Below are positions 63,529-64,000 of a stretch of DNA of 64,000 nt, in pieces. The stretch lies in contig JAVMKO010000010.1 of the NCBI GenBank assembly GCA_032164245.1, positions 45,840,848 through 45,904,847 on the forward strand. The letters run 5' to 3'. A program made the translations under genes and the position numbers. Below the pieces are notes generated by a model. The model saw only the letters and a list, made by a program, of their open reading frames with translations, did not search any database and was not told the DNA's origin. Source of the stretch: Sternotherus odoratus. Taxonomy: Eukaryota; Chordata; Testudines; Kinosternidae. Every line of letters starts with the position of its first letter. Position 1 is the first letter of the stretch.

Positions 63529-63557
<29 letters not shown>
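63527..63557. repeat. (GT)n microsatellite
   Basis: About 14 GT units on the plus strand. Confidence 0.95.
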
Positions 63558-63559
<2 letters not shown>

Positions 63560-64000
63560 GAGTGATCTTAGTAGGACAGGCCTGGTCAGTCCTCGTGTGT
63601 TGGATAGTGAATAAGACAGGAGAGTAAGAGAGAGAAATATAAATATACCTAGCTGTGAAAATGTATATCGTCCGCAGAAACGTGAGGACCAGTATCCCTT
63701 GTAATGTTGTCCTAGCTACTGTAACTTCAGACACTATTCCTATTCTCTATGATGAGTTGGAAGGATTCTGTTTGTATGTGCAAAAGCCTATTATACCCTG
63801 TTAGGAACTTATAATTATGAATCCATGCTTTGTACCATTTTACAGCAATAAAAAAAAGACATTAAGTTAATGAGAGAACCTTACAGTTGTTTAGTTAACT
63901 TCTTAATAATAAAAAAATGTCAAACTAAATTTGCATAGTCAGATTTATCTCTGCCCATTGAGCATGTGCAAGATGAAACCATCTTTGACTGCAAATGATT
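63558..64000. other. NPRL3 intron, right edge, nothing recognised
   Basis: AT-rich sequence without a visible exon or repeat family up to the window end. Confidence 0.5.

Overview
The window looks like vertebrate nuclear DNA, most probably from a turtle (a crocodilian is the main alternative). The grounds are spliced genes with canonical GT-AG introns, a young chicken-repeat-1 (CR1) retrotransposon in the form common in turtles, many hAT and Harbinger-type miniature elements, Penelope-like tails and ancient MIR SINEs. The species call is an inference from repeat style and cannot be proved by eye.

The locus is the NPRL3 side of the alpha-globin cluster. At the left edge, on the minus strand, lie exons 1 and 2 of an embryonic alpha-type globin (zeta in mammals, pi in birds); exon 3 lies beyond base 1. 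Its promoter, with a TATA box and a CCAAT box, is at about 2268-2340. Head-to-head with it on the plus strand is NPRL3, a subunit of the GATOR1 complex that restrains mTORC1. NPRL3 starts in a CpG island (8550-9480) at ATG 9097 and runs to at least 60503. Ten core coding exons are present, plus two phase-preserving short exons (15 and 39 nt) that I predict between exons 2 and 3. The last exons, which encode the C-terminal part, lie beyond the window. All introns have canonical splice sites.

The most important non-coding feature is at 27393-27581, inside an NPRL3 intron: two NF-E2/MARE sites, three GATA sites, CACC boxes and E-boxes within 190 bp. This is the known make-up of the alpha-globin major regulatory element (human HS-40 / MCS-R2), which sits inside NPRL3 in mammals and birds. 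The housekeeping gene therefore appears to host the distal erythroid enhancer of the neighbouring globin genes.

The rest is mostly intron filled with transposons. These include a hAT transposase relic with a perfect 8-bp target duplication (3061-4813) and a 5'-truncated CR1 with an open RT frame (9488-10744). Three copies of one Helitron-type family have TC...CTAG ends and A|T insertion sites (31431-32440, 45780-47639, 62014-63430), and each carries expanded G/C-rich minisatellites. A decayed Ty3/gypsy element on the minus strand (about 44600-50935) has its integrase upstream of its reverse transcriptase, the Gmr1-like order, and one Helitron has landed in its pol gene. There are Penelope-like tails with relic hammerhead-ribozyme cores (one an inverted dimer), several hAT miniature elements with readable 8-bp duplications, Harbinger-type and mariner-type miniature elements, and one unidentified decayed coding remnant at about 51062-51572.
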